Source: Actinernus sp. WN-2022 (lineage: Eukaryota; Cnidaria; Anthozoa; Actiniaria; Actinernidae). Taken from it: a stretch of DNA of 64,000 bases. Positions 63,451 to 64,000 of this stretch are shown in pieces. The stretch lies in NCBI GenBank assembly GCA_030867875.1, contig JAOWCC010000044.1, forward strand, positions 2,760,501 through 2,824,500. The letters are read 5' to 3'. The stretch's first letter is position 1, and the number at the start of each line of letters is the position of its first letter. A program made the translations under genes and the position numbers. Below the pieces are notes generated by a model. The model saw only the letters and a list, made by a program, of their open reading frames with translations, was not told the DNA's origin and did no database searches.

Positions 63451-64000
63451 TTACGAACCCAATCAAGAGAAACAACTCACCTCAGGTTTAACTCACCTGT
63501 GCCGAAGATGCCATCCAAGACAAAGCAGCAGCTATTATTTAAAGACCCAGGACGGACCATTACGCTTTGCGCGCCTCTGTTTTTGTTTTGATTTTCATGA
63601 AATCGGTTTTCGCCTAGCGCGCGATTGTGAAGTAGAAAATCGTCCTTCTACTATCCTTTTCATTTGTTTGTACGTCTGCAAAACACGGAAATGAACTCTT
63701 CGTTATCAATCGAGTGTTCATAGAAGATTAACAACATAGTTAGAGTGATTACGGCTCCATTGTTGCGGGCGAAGTAAACATATGTGAGCATCAGGCCGGA
63801 GAAATGAAAGTTTAATTTACTATTTCTCTTGATTCGTAATGGTCGTTGTTGGTGTTCACTTTTTCCTTTTATTAACCAAGAACCCGTAATAATAAGGTAA
63901 GCTAAGCCTATGGCAACTTAATTGTTTTAGCATAATCTGTCCATTTTTACGTTGTACTAATAGAAATATCTTTTATGGGAATTTGCGGTTCGAACACGAC
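63451..64000. other. no gene seen
   Basis: Sequence downstream of the recombinase to the window edge. No recognisable coding text or repeat ends. Confidence 0.5.

Overview
The window looks like nuclear DNA of a cnidarian, most probably an anthozoan (stony coral or sea anemone). That is an inference from the families recognised, not from a database search: DIRS/Ngaro tyrosine-recombinase retrotransposons, PIF/Harbinger, piggyBac, Mutator-like, CR1/L2, a Crypton-like recombinase, a tRNA-derived SINE, and several unclassified transposase families I associate with coral and anemone genomes. The sequence is AT-rich, has GT-AG introns, shows no operons or Shine-Dalgarno sites, and contains no rRNA or free-standing tRNA gene. 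Almost every coding stretch belongs to a mobile element and most are broken.

1-13 kb: a 5'-truncated DIRS-like retrotransposon (about 2.2-10.2 kb) is split by a piggyBac element (TTAA at 3135 and 9129). That element is itself split by a PIF/Harbinger element (4241-8047, CTA duplication, 23-bp perfect inverted repeats). Removing each insert puts the host codons back in register. A degraded transposase fragment (11.5 kb) and minisatellite-like repeats follow.

13-26 kb: a TTAA-flanked non-autonomous element (13154-14648) and a SINE (17.2 kb) come first. Then a Ngaro-like RT/recombinase pseudogene (19.26-24.3 kb) is cut by three inserts: a TTAA element with arms over 200 bp carrying a CR1/L2 fragment, a Mutator-like element (9-bp duplication) carrying a RecQ-like helicase fragment and a Harbinger MITE, and a 493-bp TTAA MITE.

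26-41 kb: a transposase fragment, a SWIM/YqaJ-nuclease gene disrupted by a CR1/L2 fragment, a THAP gene and an integrase-like gene between inverted G-rich ends, then a 6.2-kb TTAA element with about 1.1-kb terminal inverted repeats encoding an unclassified transposase with a C2H2 finger. This last element is the strongest candidate for an undescribed system.

42-64 kb: a multi-exon gene of short phase-0 exons with a possible Ulp1-like end (42.0-45.5 kb), a THAP/DDE transposase and its deleted copy (47.5-48.9 and 51.6 kb), an OTU-like/SAP-like gene with 15-residue repeats (53.0-54.1 kb), an unclassified transposase whose start is duplicated (54.9 and 56.9 kb), an internally deleted non-LTR element (57.7-58.9 kb), a 2-kb field of a repeated 13-bp motif in both orientations (58.9-61.05 kb), a second Mutator-like element with a RecQ-like helicase start (61.2-62.2 kb), and a Crypton-like recombinase (62.6-63.45 kb).
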